A stretch of 64,000 bases of DNA from NCBI RefSeq assembly GCF_011440305.1, contig NZ_JAAOIW010000015.1, positions 1-64,000 of the forward strand, in the 5' to 3' direction. This stretch comes from Paenibacillus agricola (GTDB lineage: Bacteria > Bacillota > Bacilli > Paenibacillales > NBRC-103111). Position 1 is the first letter of the stretch, and each line of letters begins with the position of its first letter. The notes under the pieces are model-generated. The model saw only the letters and a program-made list of their open reading frames with translations, did not search any database and was not told where the DNA came from. Of this stretch, positions 63,233 through 64,000 are shown in pieces. The position numbers and the translations under genes are program-made.

Positions 63233-64000
63233 ATGGCACATTGGATCAGTCCCGTTCACTATTCGAAGTTCGACGATGAAGAGCAAGCGATGGCTTTTTG
63301 CAAAAGCTGGGGTCTATTGCCCCAAAAAGCGACCAAGCCCAAAACACTACGATATCGAGCGCAAAATATGGATGTGGCTTGTGAGGTTATTGGCTACGCG
63401 GATCTGGTGTTCGCTGTTATTCAGGTTGGCGAGCATCTCCATAATATTCATCCTTCTTATCTTCGAGAGATGCAAACCGCAAGCTTTGGCAAAGGCAAGC
63501 TTGAGGAAGATCCCGACGTTTTGGAGTCGGATTCCTCAGGGATCGCTACCCTTGAGGCTGGGGTGGTAGAAAATGCCTTAGAAGCTGGGACTCGAGATGC
63601 TGGCGCAGCAGAAGCTGAGTTCGTCAACTCGGTTGAGAAGAAGCCAGCCAAAAGCGAAGCGAAAAAGGAAGCCGGCAAACCCCAAGCTCCACCCGAGCCA
63701 CCTGTAGAGCTTCCCGAGGGCAAGGTCTCCATTGAGGCTACTGTCTCTGAGTTTGCGATGGTGCCTAATCCATTCAGTGATAATGATGATGAGGTTGTTA
63801 TCTTTGAGTCCGTTTCCTTTGCCAGTAATGAGGAAACCTTTACGTTAGACACGGCCTGGTCCAGCTACAGTAATGCTTTGAAAAAAATAGAGCTGCAGAT
63901 TGGCGACAAAATTACATGTGAAGCCAAGCTGGTAGCGAAGAAGCTAAGCAAGCATCCAGTCAAATACAAAATCAACAATGCGGCCAAAATCGTGAAAACC
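63233..64000 (+). CDS. Hypothetical protein, partial (runs off the window)
   Basis: At least 256 codons, open to the last base, beginning MAHWISPVHYSKFDDEEQAM with AGGAGG upstream. The N-terminal 90 residues look globular (IGYADLVFAVIQVGEHLHNI). A Glu/Ala/Lys-rich, low-complexity linker follows (about 95-165), then a second region containing VVIFESVSFASNEETFTLDT. The C-terminal part is Lys-rich (KKLSKHPVKYKINNAAKI). No family recognised. The missing end prevents a full description. Confidence 0.6.
   Translation, partial: MAHWISPVHYSKFDDEEQAMAFCKSWGLLPQKATKPKTLRYRAQNMDVACEVIGYADLVFAVIQVGEHLHNIHPSYLREMQTASFGKGKLEEDPDVLESDSSGIATLEAGVVENALEAGTRDAGAAEAEFVNSVEKKPAKSEAKKEAGKPQAPPEPPVELPEGKVSIEATVSEFAMVPNPFSDNDDEVVIFESVSFASNEETFTLDTAWSSYSNALKKIELQIGDKITCEAKLVAKKLSKHPVKYKINNAAKIVKT

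Noticed and set aside
1-64000. CRISPR arrays, tRNA/rRNA genes, prophage or integrative element
   Set aside because: No regular direct repeats with spacers, no RNA-gene signatures, and no integrase, capsid or transposase genes were seen.

Overview
The window looks like a chromosomal segment of a Paenibacillus-type Firmicute. The base composition is moderate. Start codons are preceded by strong GGAGG-type ribosome sites, intrinsic terminators are abundant, and several genes belong to Bacilli-typical families: an Sda-like checkpoint peptide, an SE1832-family small protein, LplABC-type sugar permeases without their own ATPase, a DUF2087 regulator, and a ComP-like sensor with a ComX-like peptide. 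There are no rRNA or tRNA genes, no CRISPR array, no complete insertion sequence and no prophage block.

Left edge (0-1.5 kb): a ComP-like membrane sensor that lacks its kinase half faces a 65-residue peptide ending in Asp-Trp-Gly, a plausible ComX-type pheromone precursor. An Sda-like sporulation inhibitor follows. From 1.5 to 7.4 kb there is a sugar block (type I phosphomannose isomerase, zinc sugar/polyol dehydrogenase, AbrB-type membrane protein, Gfo/Idh/MocA dehydrogenase) with a divergent AraC regulator. From 7.6 to 18.3 kb are an M29 aminopeptidase, a lone sulfonate/nitrate-type ABC ATPase behind an attenuator-like leader, a methyltransferase, a DUF2087/GIY-YIG fusion, a heterodimeric ABC exporter with an APH-like kinase, and an LTA-synthase-like secreted enzyme.

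From 18.3 to 22.5 kb an AraC regulator faces two tandemly duplicated Gfo/Idh genes and a TIM-barrel isomerase. CheY/CheX-like genes, adenosine deaminase, the 3' remnant of a FecCD permease and an ATP-grasp + alpha-E/transglutaminase pair follow. From 29.6 to 36.1 kb lies an amino-sugar operon (deaminase, two permeases, binding protein, NagA-type deacetylase) under a LacI regulator, with two matching operator sites around the promoter. A second heterodimeric ABC exporter, a decayed SGNH hydrolase and a 732-residue protein with an eCIS/polymorphic-toxin type leader motif occupy 36.2-42.5 kb.

From 42.6 to 50.3 kb a seven-gene catabolic operon (TIM-barrel isomerase, Gfo/Idh dehydrogenase, LplB/LplC permeases, lipoprotein, two 2-hydroxyacid dehydrogenases) is preceded by a good sigma-A promoter and a near-consensus cre site. 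A ROK regulator faces a FucU mutarotase/aldo-keto reductase pair at 50.4-53.3 kb. The right end holds DUF445, a BASS transporter, a UDP-sugar pyrophosphorylase/PPK2/lactonase cluster, HrpB helicase, an acyl-CoA thioesterase and a partial lysine-rich hypothetical gene.

Overall the region is dominated by sugar uptake and redox catabolism with local regulators. The items with most novelty are the ComX/ComP-like remnant, the orphan toxin-like protein at 40.3 kb, the uncharacterised sugar-acid operon at 43-50 kb, and the attenuated ABC leader. All assignments rest on motif recognition and context; no database search was run.
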